Origin: Megalobrama amblycephala
Lineage: Eukaryota > Chordata > Actinopteri > Cypriniformes > Xenocyprididae
Assembly: GCF_018812025.1 (NCBI RefSeq)
Contig: NC_063044.1
Span: 73,106,446 to 73,170,445 of the forward strand
Length of the DNA stretch: 64,000 nucleotides
Direction of reading: 5' to 3'
Below, piece after piece: positions 1 to 11,541 of this stretch. A model generated the notes under the pieces. That model worked only from the letters and a program-made list of their open reading frames with translations, had not been told where the DNA came from and made no database searches. Made by a program: the position numbers and the translations under genes. Within the stretch, counting starts at the first letter, position 1, and the number at the start of each line of letters is the position of its first letter.

Positions 1-1989
1 AGTCTCTCCAGGACTTCTGCATGGCAGCAGTTCTCCAGGACTGAGACAGAATTATGCCAAAATCTTTTCTTTTGAAAACTTTTTAGTTTTACAAATTGTT
101 TTGTCCAGCTTTATATTCCACACACAAAGGATTTCAGTGAGATTTTTCTCCCTTGTTATCTTTTGGCTTATCCAACAAGATTTTTTTCACAACGTGACCA
201 TTTGCTTATTTTCAGTATTGCAACGTCGTTGCAGCAAGGCATAAAATGTAGCTGGGCATTCTTTTCAGAATTTAGGTTTAAAAGCCTTCATAAAATTCAA
301 TAAAATTCATAAAATTTGGATGATGTTATTCCAATTTAAGGTTAATCTCTTGTTGCGTGGGCAAACAAGGAGATCTTTGAGTTACAGCAAGGGATATCAT
401 TTCTCCTCTACGCTGCTGCTATCATGTCCCTGATAACATGTGGTTGTCTAATTCTCCAGCCCCACTGGATTTCGGTCTCCGGTCTTAAATCTATGGGTAT
501 GCCGACCCATTCTACGAATGTGTAGGATGCCATTATCTTTCCCTCAACACTTCTAAAAGGCAAATAAGAATGGACTTACCACAGCTGAAGAAAGAGAAGA
601 TGATCAAGCCTCTTACTTGTTGCAAATCCCAATTTTCCACTGAAAAGACACTCGCCAACAGGATATGGGAGATCACGGAGGGAACGTCACCACTTTGTAA
701 GGCCCGCCTAATGGGTCCAATGACGGTTTCCCACAGGACAGGGAAGGTTTAAGCGTGTATGTCTTTTCAGCGTCTCTATGAAGTTCACTTAATTTCACTC
801 GTTTAATCTGACTCCAATTTCAAATGATTCTTACACTTAGGTTGTGTTTCCAATTAGAAATTCATCATTAGTTATGCATTAGTTTAGATATTTGATGATT
901 CTGGATATTCCATATTTCAATTGTTCAGTCATTAGGGACCCGATGCCGCACAGAGATACTCGCCCCGGGATTTCGCGGTAAACTCACGGACATAAACTCG
1001 CCAGTCTGATCTTCGTCAGAGGGTGTAATAAGTTGGCTAATACCTTTAGTTCGGTTGCCTACTGCTCACTCGAACAAAAGTGTATTTTAATTTAGCCACT
1101 TCCATACAACTTGCTAAATCAGTGGTAAACAGAAATCAAAAGGTCTTCAGATGAAGTGCCTACTGCTCCTTCATTCATGCGCCTTCAGTTTGTTTTACCC
1201 TGGACACAGATTTACGGTAGCATTAGCCTCCCATAATTTACTGGTAATAATGATATCAGGAGAATCCAGAGTAAATCAAATATAACATTTTATTTGTCAA
1301 GTAAAAATATATCATGTCAATTACATTACAATTAGACAATTAGAAGCCAATTCAGAAATGTTAAATGCATAACATCGATTACTCAAAGAAATGCATATAT
1401 ACACAGTGATGGGTGAATGTCCTCAGACATTCACCCATCTCTGTATGGGGGTTCTGGTTACAGAAGGTCCCCCATGACTGCTTTGCTCTTTACCTTTTAT
1501 ACCAGAACCAGAACAAAAGGGTTGTAAATATTTACTATACCAGCACCTGTTTTGGGGGAGAGAAGTGGGTTTTCACAAAAGGCACCACCCAAAAGAGGAC
1601 AGAATTTTCCTTAGTTTTCAATCTTCTTCATAATTCTAGTGACTGCTGTGAAATTGAGACCGTTTTACCAATCGCACTGAGACAAATTAAATGATACCAA
1701 ACATGAAAAAGGAAAAACAATAGATACACAAGTTACATTATATGTTTTGAATAACTTTCAGTGACTTGAGGCAGGGGGAAGGAGAGTTTGTGTGTGTGTG
1801 TGAGGGGGGGGGGCGTTGTCCTTTTGGAGTGGGGGCAAGGCGTTGTCCTTTTGGGGTTAGGGCAAGGCGTTGTCCATTGCTACTTCTTTGAGATCTTCTT
1901 TCCAGATTAAAGTTTTATTACTTTATTGCAGGACGCTTTATCTCAGTTTTTGTTTAGCAGGAAAATCAAGCCTTACAACTTTGAGGCTA
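1..1989. other. Non-coding region, no gene recognised
   Basis: No open frame here resembles a protein family I know and no exon chain with matching phases was found. Two small structures stand out. One is a perfect hairpin at 1408-1439 (14-bp arms, 4-nt loop). The other is a GT/G-rich stretch followed by about two and a half copies of a short unit containing GGCGTTGTCCTTTTGG at roughly 1813-1876. The block near 950-1080 is more GC-rich and may be an old repeat, but I cannot name it. Confidence 0.5.
1408..1439. repeat. Perfect short hairpin
   Basis: GATGGGTGAATGTC at 1408-1421 is followed by a 4-nt loop (CTCA) and then its exact reverse complement at 1426-1439. Such a stem is long for chance. 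It may be the end of a foldback element or a small structured RNA, but neither is supported by anything else nearby. Confidence 0.6.
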
Positions 1990-2690
1990 AGACCTGCGGC
2001 ACGTCAGAGAGTTCCAACATGGAACTTGGCCATAGTTTTGGAAGGCCTGTCCATGGATCCGTTCGAGCCCATCGAAGAGGTTCCTGAGAAATTTCTCACT
2101 CTCAAGACTGTTTCTTTTTGCTATTTCATCTCTTAAGAGAACTGGAGACCTTCAAGCTCCATTGGTCTCTCCTTCTTGCTTGGACTTCACTCCAGGCATG
2201 GTTAAAGCCTTATTGTTTCCTCGGGAAGGCTATATTACTAAGGTTCCCACTAATGTGGCGGACCCTATTATGCTGCAGGCTTTTTGTCCTCCATTCCAAG
2301 ATCCAGACCAGGAGAAACTCAATTTGCTCTGTCCTGTCAGGGCCTTAGATGCTTACATCTACAGAGCTGCCCTGTGGCATAAATCTGATCAGTTTTTTGT
2401 GTTTCGGTCCCCACGTAAAGGGCACCCTGCATCTAAGCAAAATTAAGTAAGTGGATAGTTGAGGCTTCCCTACGAGTCGACCGACCAACCTTCACCTCCT
2501 ATGGTCCGAGCCCACTCTACTCGGACTATGGCTGCCTCTTTTTCTTTGCTTTTGGGAGTCTCCCTCCAGGAAATGTGTGATGCGGCAGGATGGTCCTTGC
2601 CGTACATGTTCGTTAGGTTTTATAACCTGGACCTGGCCTCGGTCATGAGTGCTCATGTCTTTGTCCTTCTTCCCAATGCCCAAGAGATTA
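1990..2690 (+). pseudogene. DIRS-like retrotransposon tyrosine recombinase fragment
   Basis: Three overlapping plus-strand frames read as one broken protein typical of fish DIRS/Ngaro-type tyrosine-recombinase retrotransposons. Recognisable blocks in order are a helix ending LEGLSMDPFEP (about 2035-2070), LKRTGDLQ (near 2132), LLCPVRALDAYI (near 2325-2362), RAHSTRTMA (near 2507-2533; the HxxR box of the recombinase) and AAGWSLPYMFVRFYNLDL (near 2585-2635; the Y of RFYNL is the expected nucleophile). Frame changes near 2120-2160 and 2440-2500 break the reading frame, so no functional enzyme can be made. The upstream RT/RNase H part of the element is absent. The element normally integrates as circular DNA without target-site duplication, which fits the lack of flanking repeats. 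Confidence 0.75.
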
Positions 2691-2701
2691 AGTCACAAAT
2701 G

Positions 2702-2887
2702 TCACTCTGTGGTCACTAATGCTGCCATGGAGCAGCCAATGGCGCGGACAGTCTCCTTAGTGATACAGAGAGACAGGTCTGCAGCCTGACACCGCTCCTG
2801 AATATCGCCGGGCTTGACCCTCTCGCTCACATCTATGTCCCTTAATAGGTCGGCCTGGTATGATGGCCATAGTGTGCAGGCATGCAC
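2702..2887 (-). pseudogene. Possible gag-like fragment of a second DIRS-type element, antisense
   Basis: A 61-codon minus-strand open frame contains [13 protein letters not shown], then GDIQERCQAADLSLCITKET, followed by VRAIGCSMAALV. This helical pattern resembles the gag-like first ORF of fish DIRS/Ngaro elements as I remember them. It directly abuts the plus-strand recombinase remnant but lies in the opposite orientation, so it is either a separate element or a rearranged piece. The identification rests on memory of the family and is tentative. Confidence 0.35.
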
Positions 2888-2907
2888 CAGCCTGACCCAC
2901 CACCATA

Positions 2908-3361
2908 TGTGACCCTAGACCAAAAAAACAGTTGTAAGTTGCATGGGTATATTTGTAGCAATAGCCAACAATACATTGTATGAGTCAAAATTACAGATTT
3001 TTTTTTTATGCCAAAAATCATGACGATATTAAGTAAAGATTTATTTTAAAAAGTGTTCTACAAAACGATACCTACCTTTTGATTCTCCTTGCTATAGTTT
3101 GGGAGTTATGAGTCTTTACTTTTGTGTATGTCACTTCAGGGCTTAATGGGTTTTAAAAGGAAATTTTCTCAACATTTTGATTTATTTATTTGTTTTGCAC
3201 CCTCAGATTCCAGATTTTCAAATAGTTGTATCTCGGCCAAATTTTGTCCTTTCCTAACAAACCATACATCAATAGAAAACTTATTTATTCATCTTTAAGA
3301 AGTATAAATCTCCACTTTAAAAAAAATACCCTTATAACTGGTTTTGTGGTCCAGGGTCACA
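2908..3361. mobile_element. MITE-like element with TGTGACCC inverted ends
   Basis: The element starts TGTGACCCTAGACCA and ends with the near reverse complement TGGTCCAGGGTCACA (454 bp). It is bracketed by TA on both sides (2906-2907 and 3362-3363), suggesting a TA target duplication. A second copy starts at 7582. It has no coding capacity. It may be a non-autonomous DNA transposon, but the superfamily is not certain. Confidence 0.7.
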
Positions 3362-3363
3362 TA

Positions 3364-4021
3364 TATGCTTTTCCCACCAAAGCAGATGTTTTACAGCAGG
3401 TTTCGGTTGGAAGCGTCTGGACTTTAAGGGATGATGCAGTGTTGGATGAGAGATAGCAGGCCAAAGCTCCTCAACCCGCAGCATTGTTCCATAACTGTTC
3501 TCTTTAGTGCCATAATGCCATTATATTAAGTCACAGAGGTGGGGGAAATATGGGAAGAGAATGGTCTTTTCCACAATTTACATAACTTATGTTAATCAGG
3601 AAAGAATGGTAAGTCCAGACATATAGGTTGTGCTCTACACTGCAGGAAGCACTCATCCAGCTTGCTTTTTTTCAGCGCTTCCCGCGGGGCCTGTCGATAT
3701 ATTTAATTTATCCACGCAGCGAGAGTGACAACCTCCACAAGCTCCTAATAAGTGGCGGCATGAAGTGGCGAGTCTTAAAATTCCCCCATATAGCAATTGC
3801 TGAAGAAGCTGACGCTACTGTGTGCCGGCATCTCGTTATAGCTTACGTGTATGCCGTCACATGCCACATCACTGAGTATGTCATGATGCAGTACCAATCA
3901 GGATTGGTCTAGATTCACATGTGCTTCAGACGCTTGTGTTCCCAAAAGTGTAGTCATGACAATGCAGTGCAAGTTCCCTCGAACTATTGCTAGTCTAAAT
4001 CATGATGTTAATGTCTTACAG
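3364..4021. other. Gap before the receptor exons, nothing coding recognised
   Basis: A 94-codon open frame at 3628-3912 has no recognisable domain and is probably incidental. Immunoglobulin-domain exons, which should precede the receptor stalk exon at 4022, are not seen here. The final bases (…TTACAG, ending 4021) form the splice acceptor of that exon. Confidence 0.5.
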
Positions 4022-5674
4022 ATGAAGCATCTGAACATTCATCTTCTGCAATGGATTCAACAACACTGATTCCAGTCAGCAGCTCAAACTCTGAGAAGAA
4101 ATCAAGCCAAACTACAGCAGCAGCTCCTACACAAGGTTCATGATCACATGATCACTGTCACACATCATCAGTCTCTCACTTTTGCGGTTTACACCAGCTC
4201 TTACAGGACACACTCATTTCTGGAATTAGTATCTAAATGAACTGAATCTTCATCTGATCACAAGCTTTGACTCGAGACATGTTTCATTTGTAATCCACAT
4301 CACATTCTCATTTCACATTCTCTCACACATCACCAACAATCCAGAAACATGAAAACTAATGTTATGTGAAAAGTAACTCTAATAATGTCAAAGAGGCATA
4401 ATTTTCATTGAGACAGTCCTAAAAAGTTATATAGAGAAAATGAGCTCAGAAGACAACAGTATTAATATTGCTGTGTTTCAGTGTTCATGCTGTTGCTCGA
4501 TCAGTTGTTCTGTACAGTGCAATTGACTGTTTTTGTTGGTGGAAACTTTAATATAATAAACACTTTTTAGCTACAGATCTATGAATTGATAACAGTAGGA
4601 CGATCACAGCTGTGATAAAGTTACTGAAATTTCTATAAAATCCTCATCACAAATTTTCAAGTATCAGTTTTTAAATAAGGATAATTATACTATTAAATGT
4701 GTCAATTAATTTTATTTGTAGTTGTTTTTATATATTTATTTAAACACAGTAATTCTGAAAGTGTCTCTCTATAGTCTCTCTCTCAGTGATTGTGATTGTT
4801 GTCGCTTCATTCGCTGTTCTCCTTCCTGCTCTTATTCTCTGGATGATTCGCAGAAAAAGAGACGGTGAGTTTTTACAGTTTCTCATATTTTATAACAGAC
4901 AAAAAGTCCAAAACATCTGATAAAATAAACATGTAATTTAGACAGCATTGCTCTAAGTGAAGAGAAATCAGCGAGTTCACAAAGTAATTCTACAGCACTA
5001 AAATTCCTCCAAATATTATGTGTTTGAGACTGTATTGTGCATTTGGTTTGTGTGTTTGATCATCAATATTCTCTTGACGTTATGTTTCAGATAACAGAAG
5101 AGGAACTGGTGACTCTGAGGTGAGTATTGTAGGTCGATCCATGAGTTATTAGTGTTTATAAGCTCTGATCCTGAAATGTCAGACTCATATTCGTTGGTTC
5201 CATCATTTTTATTCTTATCTGTGACTTCAGAAACAGTACAAATACACTAACTGGTCCATTATATAATCTTTTCAATCATTTCTGAATATTTGTGTATATT
5301 TGACCCTGTTGTACTTTTTTCATATTTCCATTGGTGTTTAGGAGCAGACAGATGATCATGTGACTTATTCTGAGGTCACTGCGTACAGTAAAAACCAAGA
5401 CCAAAAGAAGAAGGTGAGAAACACTTCCTTGATGTTGTCCAGCTTCTCTCAGCATGATAGTTTGTGTTTTCTTCTGAATTTGTGTCATGAATTGAGCTCA
5501 AACATCATGCTGTAATAATTGTGTGTTGAAACAATAACTGTGATGTTCATTCAGGTTCGCTGTGATGATAAAGTGACTTCTGCTTCCATCAGAGGAGCAA
5601 AAGCTGGATCTCAGGAAAACTGCAGTGAACTTTATGCCTCTGTGAACAAGAACCATCACAAATCAGTCAAATAA
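4022..5674 (+). CDS. ITIM-bearing immunoglobulin-superfamily receptor, 3' exons (stalk, TM, tail)
   Basis: Five exons with matching phases and AG/GT borders read 4022-4135, 4787-4864, 5091-5119, 5342-5413 and 5555-5674 (stop TAA). Exon one encodes a Ser/Thr-rich stalk. Exon two encodes a single transmembrane helix (VIVIVVASFAVLLPALILWM) followed by a basic stop-transfer RRKRD. The tail carries VTYSEV, a fit to the ITIM consensus (V-x-Y-x-x-V), and a second tyrosine motif ELYASV that departs at the -2 position. This layout is typical of fish leukocyte receptors of the CD300/CMRF35-like, PIGR-like and LITR type, which sit in the plasma membrane and recruit SH2 phosphatases. Which family is meant cannot be decided because the Ig ectodomain and signal-peptide exons are not visible. 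Upstream DNA is filled with transposon remnants, so the gene may be 5'-truncated or have distant first exons. Confidence 0.8.
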
Positions 5675-6106
5675 TGACACAAAAACCACATGAGCAGAAG
5701 AATATGAATCTAATAGAACTGAGTCCTAATGGTGTCATTCAGTGCCATTATAAATACTTTCAATGTCTTTTACATGTTCACAAACAAACCCAAGTGATTC
5801 TCTGATTTATTTGTAGTTATTGCTTATTTTTCTCAGTTCAGCATGTTTTGTGTATAGTTTCTGTCTGCTTGTTGATCAGTTAATGCTAGTGTCTTTATTA
5901 TTCATTCAGAGCTGCAGGTTTGGACAAAGTCTAGAAAATGACACTTTTACTCTCTTACATCATTCTCATCAAATCATGTTTTCTCCAGCAGTTAATTAAC
6001 TGTCAGCTTGCACTAATTATGAGAACAGACAAAGCTATTTGATGTATTTTTGATGTATTTGATGTATTTTTGATGGAAGCGTTCATCACAATATATTTTT
6101 GTCGAT

Positions 6107-6112
6107 AATAAA
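6107..6112 (+). terminator. Polyadenylation signal for the ITIM receptor
   Basis: AATAAA lies about 430 bp after the receptor stop codon, on the same strand, in an AT-rich trailer. It is the first clear canonical signal downstream. Confidence 0.5.
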
Positions 6113-7581
6113 ATAGTCAATGTCAAACATGTATTTGTGGTGAAATATATTTTCCATCATTACACATATTTTCTTGAGCAGACTCTGTAGAGACACAAAA
6201 ACCTCTGTTCACACTTCCAAAAATAAACCATGGTTAACATAAAAAACATGCTCACAAATCAACCATGGGTTTGCTACACTAACCATAGTTTAACCATGGT
6301 ATTTTTTTAATAAAAAAACAAAACATGGTTATTACGTTTTACTATCATAAACCATGTTTAATTTTCATAAGGGACTGGTCCTCAACCAGGGGTCCAGGGA
6401 AACTCAGAACATCAGTGGAGAAAGACATATTGTTCATCATAACATCGTAATATACATCATACACCCGCTATATTGCTAAATCTACATGATTTTTCATATC
6501 TTTTCATATCTTCTCTCAAGACTCCTCTACTCACTGTTAATGATATGCTAAAGCCTGCCCACATTGAGGTGATTGGTTACAAGATTTTAACATTAAAAAC
6601 TTGATTTTCACCACAGGGGGTCTTTAAATATGCAAATGAAAGTTTGGATTTCTCCATGTCTAAACAGTCTGGTCAAACTAACACACTTTTTCTTTTGTCC
6701 TCTTTGTGTTCTGGCTTTGAGATCTGGTGTTTTCAGAACTGTTTGCGTGATCTTTAGTCTAGTTTCACAGTTTAGATATGCTTTCTGTGGTATTTTCAGA
6801 GGTGTGATCTCACTGTTGAGGTCTGGAAACATGTCACTGCTGAGTGTGAGAGCTCAGTTAGTTTGACCACACAGATTATTAAAGAAACACGCTTAAAGAA
6901 AGAAAAGGAAATGAGATCTGAGATCATCTCTGAACTCAGACTGATGGGTGTGAATTTTCACACTTTTGGGGAGCGTTTACACAACACCATTTGCAACTTG
7001 TGCACAATGTTTTGATCATTCATTTACATGAAAATTTGAATAAATGGTTTAAAGGTCCAAGTTTTTGAAAAGGATACCTTTATTGTTCTCCCTGTAAACA
7101 ACAAAACCAAACATGAATTTGTGTAAACGGTGACATCATGAACATACATATGATGTTTTCAGTTTATATGTGTATAGTGTTTCTTTACAAAGTAACATTG
7201 CCAACACTTCTCTCACAGCATAATGCAAAGAATGCAAAGATTTAGTACATCATGTCAGTTCCTCTGGTCCTCTGACCCTGTTTCTTCTTGCAAAAATAAC
7301 ATTAAGCACTTAAGGTCTGCTGTCTTTCCTCATGCTGTCATGCCAGCTCTTTTTTTAAAGTTATAAATACTGTTTGTTCAGATGTTGTTCTGTATCTGTA
7401 AATTTGAGTCTAAGCACTAGAACGGTTCCTTGACAGTCTAAAACATGCAACAATTACTCCAATTATAAAGATGTCAAATTCAGATACATCTATCCTAACC
7501 AGTTTTAGACCAACATTTAATCTATACCTTTTATGTTCAAAATCTTGGAGAGGTATTAGCTCACATTACCAGTACCACATT
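6113..7581. other. Intergenic AT-rich DNA with repeat debris
   Basis: Positions about 6215-6370 contain several copies of ACCATGGTT-type words and their inverse, a pattern seen in small fish repeats. A related patch lies near 23690-23790. The segment near 6590-6620 (GATTTTCACCACAGGGGGTCTTTAA) recurs near 48160, so it too is a dispersed repeat. No gene is seen. Confidence 0.45.
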
Positions 7582-7993
7582 TGTGACCCTGGAGCACAAA
7601 ACCCGACATAAGTCACATGGGTACATTTGTAGCAATAGCCAACAATACATTGTATGGGTCAAAATTATCGATTTTTCTTTTATGCAAAAAATCATTAGGA
7701 CACTTAAGTAAATATCATCTTCCATGAAGATATTTTGTAAATTTCCTACCATGAATATATCCCAAAAATTATTTTTGTGAGTGGATATGCATTGCTAAGG
7801 ACTTCATTTAGACAACTTTAAAGCTGATTTTCTCAATATTTTCTTTTTTTTTTCATCCTTAGATTCCAGATTTTAAAATAGTTGTATGGGGCAAATATTG
7901 TCCTATCCTAACAAACCATACATCAATGGAAAGCAGATGATCAGATGATCTATAAATCTCAGTTTCAAAAAACAGACCCTTATGACTGGTTCT
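7582..7993. mobile_element. Second copy of the TGTGACCC MITE, right end lost
   Basis: It starts TGTGACCCTGGAGCACAAAAC and follows the copy at 2908-3361 through shared blocks such as AGCAATAGCCAACAATACATTG. It reaches CCCTTATGACTGGTT and then stops where the DIRS-like 5' end begins. The missing right terminal repeat indicates truncation by that later insertion or by recombination. Confidence 0.65.
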
Positions 7994-8540
7994 CTTTCGA
8001 AAGGGAACTCACACTGCGTCAAAGTGCTATGGGGAACGCCTCCGCGTGAACCGGTGTCTGAAACACTATCAAATCACGGTAATCGTATTGGCTGGCGACA
8101 GCCTATGACATCACTACTAGTGCAACCTGAACGCACTTAAGGGGCACCTAGAGAACAAGTCATCCTCTTTCGTCTTTCATTTTCTTTGAAACACTGTTAA
8201 TGTAAGAATGGCTTGTTTAACCAAACGTTTCAAGCGGTGGCACATCTGTGTCATAGATATTTGATACTTGATGACAATCTTGACTTGCGCGTCCTTTGTT
8301 AGAGCATGTATGCTCAGTGCTTGAGAGTTACTGTGGCATGCGCTGTGATCGTTTCCTGCTGAGGAAGCTCCATTCTCGTGTCTCTCTTCTCAAAGGAAGA
8401 GGGACAGTCTTTTGTGCTTGATAACGCACAGAAGAAGTTCGCTGAAGTGTTTGTGAAGGTGTTTTTTTTTCTCATGCTTCAGTGGCTGATGAGAGTGTTT
8501 TGCTGATTGAGGATGCGTCATCTCTTACATGATCAGCAGA
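7994..8540 (+). mobile_element. DIRS-like retrotransposon 5' end with degraded first ORF
   Basis: The block opens with the small palindrome CTCTTTCGAAAGGGAAC, a leader I associate with the terminal region of fish DIRS-like elements. An ATG at about 8208 starts a gag-like reading frame (MACLTKRFKRWH) that is interrupted by stops almost at once. Remnants such as LSKEEGQSFVLDNAQKKFAEVF continue to about 8460. No recombinase or RT follows; an L2 LINE tail takes over by 8800. Confidence 0.55.
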
Positions 8541-8799
8541 CAGTGCTCTATATAAGTTTTGAGTGATATGTGGGTTTGTGTTCAAGCTTTTGAAATCTAA
8601 ACACACATTACTTGTGCGTTGTTTGTTTGGGCGAGGAGCGCACGTTCAGCTCTTGAGAGGGCTGTTTACTTGCACTATCAGCATTTCCCATAGGCAACCC
8701 CAGTCTGTGTTATCAATCTGCTGCTGGTTGTGTGAGATTAGAGATATGTTGATGCCCCCATTAAATGAGATGTTTGCGAGCTATCTCGTGGCTGCAGAT

Positions 8800-9545
8800 T
8801 TGCCTTGTACAACATTAGGAAGATTAGACCATTCCTATGGGAGGATTCCACACAAATTCTTGTCCAAGCTCTTGTTCTATCCAGACTGGACTATTGTAAT
8901 GCTCTCTTGGCTGGCCTTCCAGCATGCACTGTCAAGCCTCTACAACTGATCCAGAATGCTGCATCAAGACTTGTCTTTAAGGAACCGAAGAGAGCGCATG
9001 ACACACCTCTCTTCATAAGTCTGCATTGGCTGCCAATAGCTGCTCACATTCCAATTCAAGGCTCTGATATTTGCCTACAGAACAACCACTGGCTCTGCAC
9101 CACTAAACTTAAACTCACTATTTCAGACTTATGCACTCTCCAGAAGCTTGCATTCTGCAAATAAACGGCGCCTTGTGGTGCCATCCCAAAGGGGCACAAA
9201 ATCCCTTCTCCGGGTCTGTTCCTGGCTGGTGGAATGACCTGCTACACTCTATCCGAGCAGCTGAGTCCTTAGCCATTTTCAAAAAACTTTTTCATCAACA
9301 CTTGACCCAGTAATAGTAGCACTTACTTTTTATTTATCTATCTTTTGTTCAATTTCTACTCTTTTAATAATCTATTTGTGTATTTAAAAAATCCCTTGCT
9401 ATGAGCACTTTACTGATTAAACTGTGACTTGACTCTGCACTTACATACTGTTGTACTCGTGTTGATTTGATTGCTTCTACTATTCTCATTTGTAAGTCGC
9501 TTTGGAGAAAAGCATCTGCTAAATGATTAAATGTAAACGTAAATG
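8800..9545 (+). pseudogene. 5'-truncated L2-clade LINE: RT C-terminus and 3' tail
   Basis: The frame from 8805 reads IRKIRPFLWED, then SRLDYCNALLAGLPACTVK, LIQNAASRLVF and LHWLPIAA, the hallmark post-catalytic region of L2/CR1 LINE reverse transcriptases. A frame change near 9045 moves it into the continuation FQTYAPSRSLHSANKRRLVVPS. The non-coding tail ends TTGTAAGTCGCTTTGGAGAA followed by AAGCATCTGCTAAATGA and short TAAATG repeats to about 9545, the usual 3' end recognised by the LINE's own RT. It is dead, as 5' truncation is normal for this class. Confidence 0.85.
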
Positions 9546-9595
9546 TGTCACGCACTATGTTTGAGCTTCAGCAAGAACCAATGAGGTTCATATAT

Positions 9596-11343
9596 ATTGT
9601 AATAACTGGCAGCACTTCTGGCGGGCTCCAGCATCCACTAGAGCATCCCTGGTCAGTTGATGGACTGTGCTCAGGCGCTCCTTCAATCGCCTGAAGTACT
9701 CCAGTTCTAGCCCACCAGCAATCTCAGGCTCAGGGGGTGACCCGAACACCAAGTCCACCGGCATGCGGAGCCCCCTCCCAAACATCAGCGCCGCCAGTGT
9801 GCACTGGCTCAACTCTTGCACTGCTGTCCTATACACCCACAGGACCAGGGGCAGAGTCTGGTGCTGGTTCCAGTCTCTCTGGTGCTGACTGGTCAAGATG
9901 GCAAGTTGGGTGGCCAGGGTGCGGTGGAACCGCTCAACCAGTCCATCGCTTTGAGGGTGGAGGGGAGTGGTTCTTGTCTTCACCCCCAATCGCTGGCACA
10001 CCTCACTGAACAATCAAAGTTCCTCACTGGTTCTCAAAGTTCTGCCCCTGGTCACTATGAAGTTTGTCCAGCACTCCGAACCGGGCGAACGTTTCGTCCA
10101 CTAGCAGCTGCGCTGACGTGGAAGCACTGATCTGACACCGCATACGCCTCTGGCCACTTCGTAAAATAGTCTTCATTGCGATTGCGTCCCTTCTGCGCCA
10201 GAACAAAACGTTTGCCGGCCTCCGTGATGGGGAATGGATCCAAAATGTCCACCCCAATCCTCTCCATGGGAGCCTTGACTAGGTACTGCTGCAACGGCGC
10301 ATGAGAGCGTTGGCTGGGTCCCTTCTGCGCCATGCAAACATCGCAGTAGTGAATGTGTAGCTCTGCATCTGCCAACATCCAGGCCAGTAGAAACGCTGCC
10401 GCAGCCACCGCACTGTCTTGGAGTTTCCGAAGTGGCTGGCTCCAGCTGCCCTATGAACCCAATGGAGGACCTCCACCGCTGGTTGGACCCAGCTGACCTC
10501 CTCCTCCGACCGGGCCCCTTCCACCTCCTGTTTGGCTGCTCTCGTCAGCTGACGTTGGAGCAAAGATCGACCTGTCGCCGGCCCAGCCTGTAGCACCTCC
10601 TCAGCTCGCTCAGCCTCTCTCAGCGCCTCACTCAGATCACAGGGTGACAATAGGCAGACATGTTGGCGGAGCTGCTCATGCGTAAGGCCCCGCTGGAAAG
10701 CGTGGAGGCTCAGCTCTTCCCTCGCTGCGGCCGGGAAGGTAGGGTAGCCCTTCCGGGCGAAAACTCGGATGTCGGCGACGAAGGTGCCCACGCTCTCTTC
10801 TTCACATCGATGTCGGTTAGTCAGCTTCTCCCTGCTCTGTTCTGCGGAGGTTCTCTGCCCAAAGCGACGGTTGAGAGCAGCGGTGAGGGTCTGGAGATGA
10901 CGCCGCTCTTCAGGAGACAGATCAATGAGGAACTGGAGCGCAGGACCCTCCAAGGTGTGGGCCAAGTAAGTCGCTGTCTCCTCGTGGCTTCACCCATCGT
11001 GGAGAGCAGCCAGATTGACCTGTGCCAGGTAGGACTCCAGGGCGTCAACCCATTGTATCGTGGCAGCTTAGCGCGCAATCGTACAAGGAAGCCCAGCCGG
11101 CCATGGATTTGGAGTGTTGGTGTGATGGCCGGTGGTTCGTTCTGCCCAAGACTAGGAGAGCGGTACACTTCCCAGGGAACGCTGGAGCCATCAGGCCGCT
11201 GCAAGAGCCCTACTCCTCCACGTTGTCTTGTTCGTCAGACGTTCTAGCATGATGCGGTTCTCTTGAAAGGCAACCTCTAACTCGCCTATACTTTGCTCCA
11301 TACTGGCGTCTTCTAAATGACCACAATCCCACTTCTGACACCA
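9596..11343 (-). pseudogene. Decayed Ty3/gypsy element with gag joined to integrase
   Basis: Reading on the minus strand from about 11301 there is a gag start (MEQSIGELEVAFQENRIMLE), then a capsid-like frame at 10965-10490 (ALQFLIDLSPEERRHLQ; FVADIRVFARKGYP). The same open frame runs directly into the integrase zinc-binding region (HRAAGASHFG, RFYWPGC). Protease, RT and RNase H are missing, so an internal deletion has fused gag to integrase. Later frames give the catalytic core (LHSDQGQNF near 10030-10060, TPLHPQSDGLVERFHRT near 9930-9985), ending abruptly at 9600 before the integrase tail. Several stops and frame changes separate the blocks. It is a dead retroelement and its left LTR is not visible. 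Confidence 0.85.
11324..11343 (-). other. Primer-binding site of the decayed gypsy element
   Basis: On the minus strand TGGTGTCAGAAGTGGGATTG starts one base inside the LTR end (…TTACA). A leading TGG pairs with the CCA end of a tRNA, as expected for reverse-transcription priming, and the position between LTR and gag start fits. Confidence 0.7.
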
Positions 11344-11541
11344 TTGTAACTGGCAGTTCTTTAGTAAAGCGTGGGACTAACAGGAGGTATATTATGCTAG
11401 TATACTTGTACTATGCAAAACACTAGTACGAGCACTCGTGTCCCATACACCACACGACCATGAGTGTCTCTATAGGCAAAACAAAACAGCAGGGGGCAGA
11501 ACTGCCTTTTCATCTCTTTATTCTGAATACAGAATAAGAAC

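Noticed and set aside
3628..3912. Open frame just before the ITIM receptor as a possible Ig exon
   Set aside because: It lacks the Cys-Trp-Cys pattern and the phase and splice sites do not fit the receptor.
9667..11252. Plus-strand frames across the decayed gypsy element
   Set aside because: They are antisense shadows of gag and integrase, GC-rich and without domain matches.
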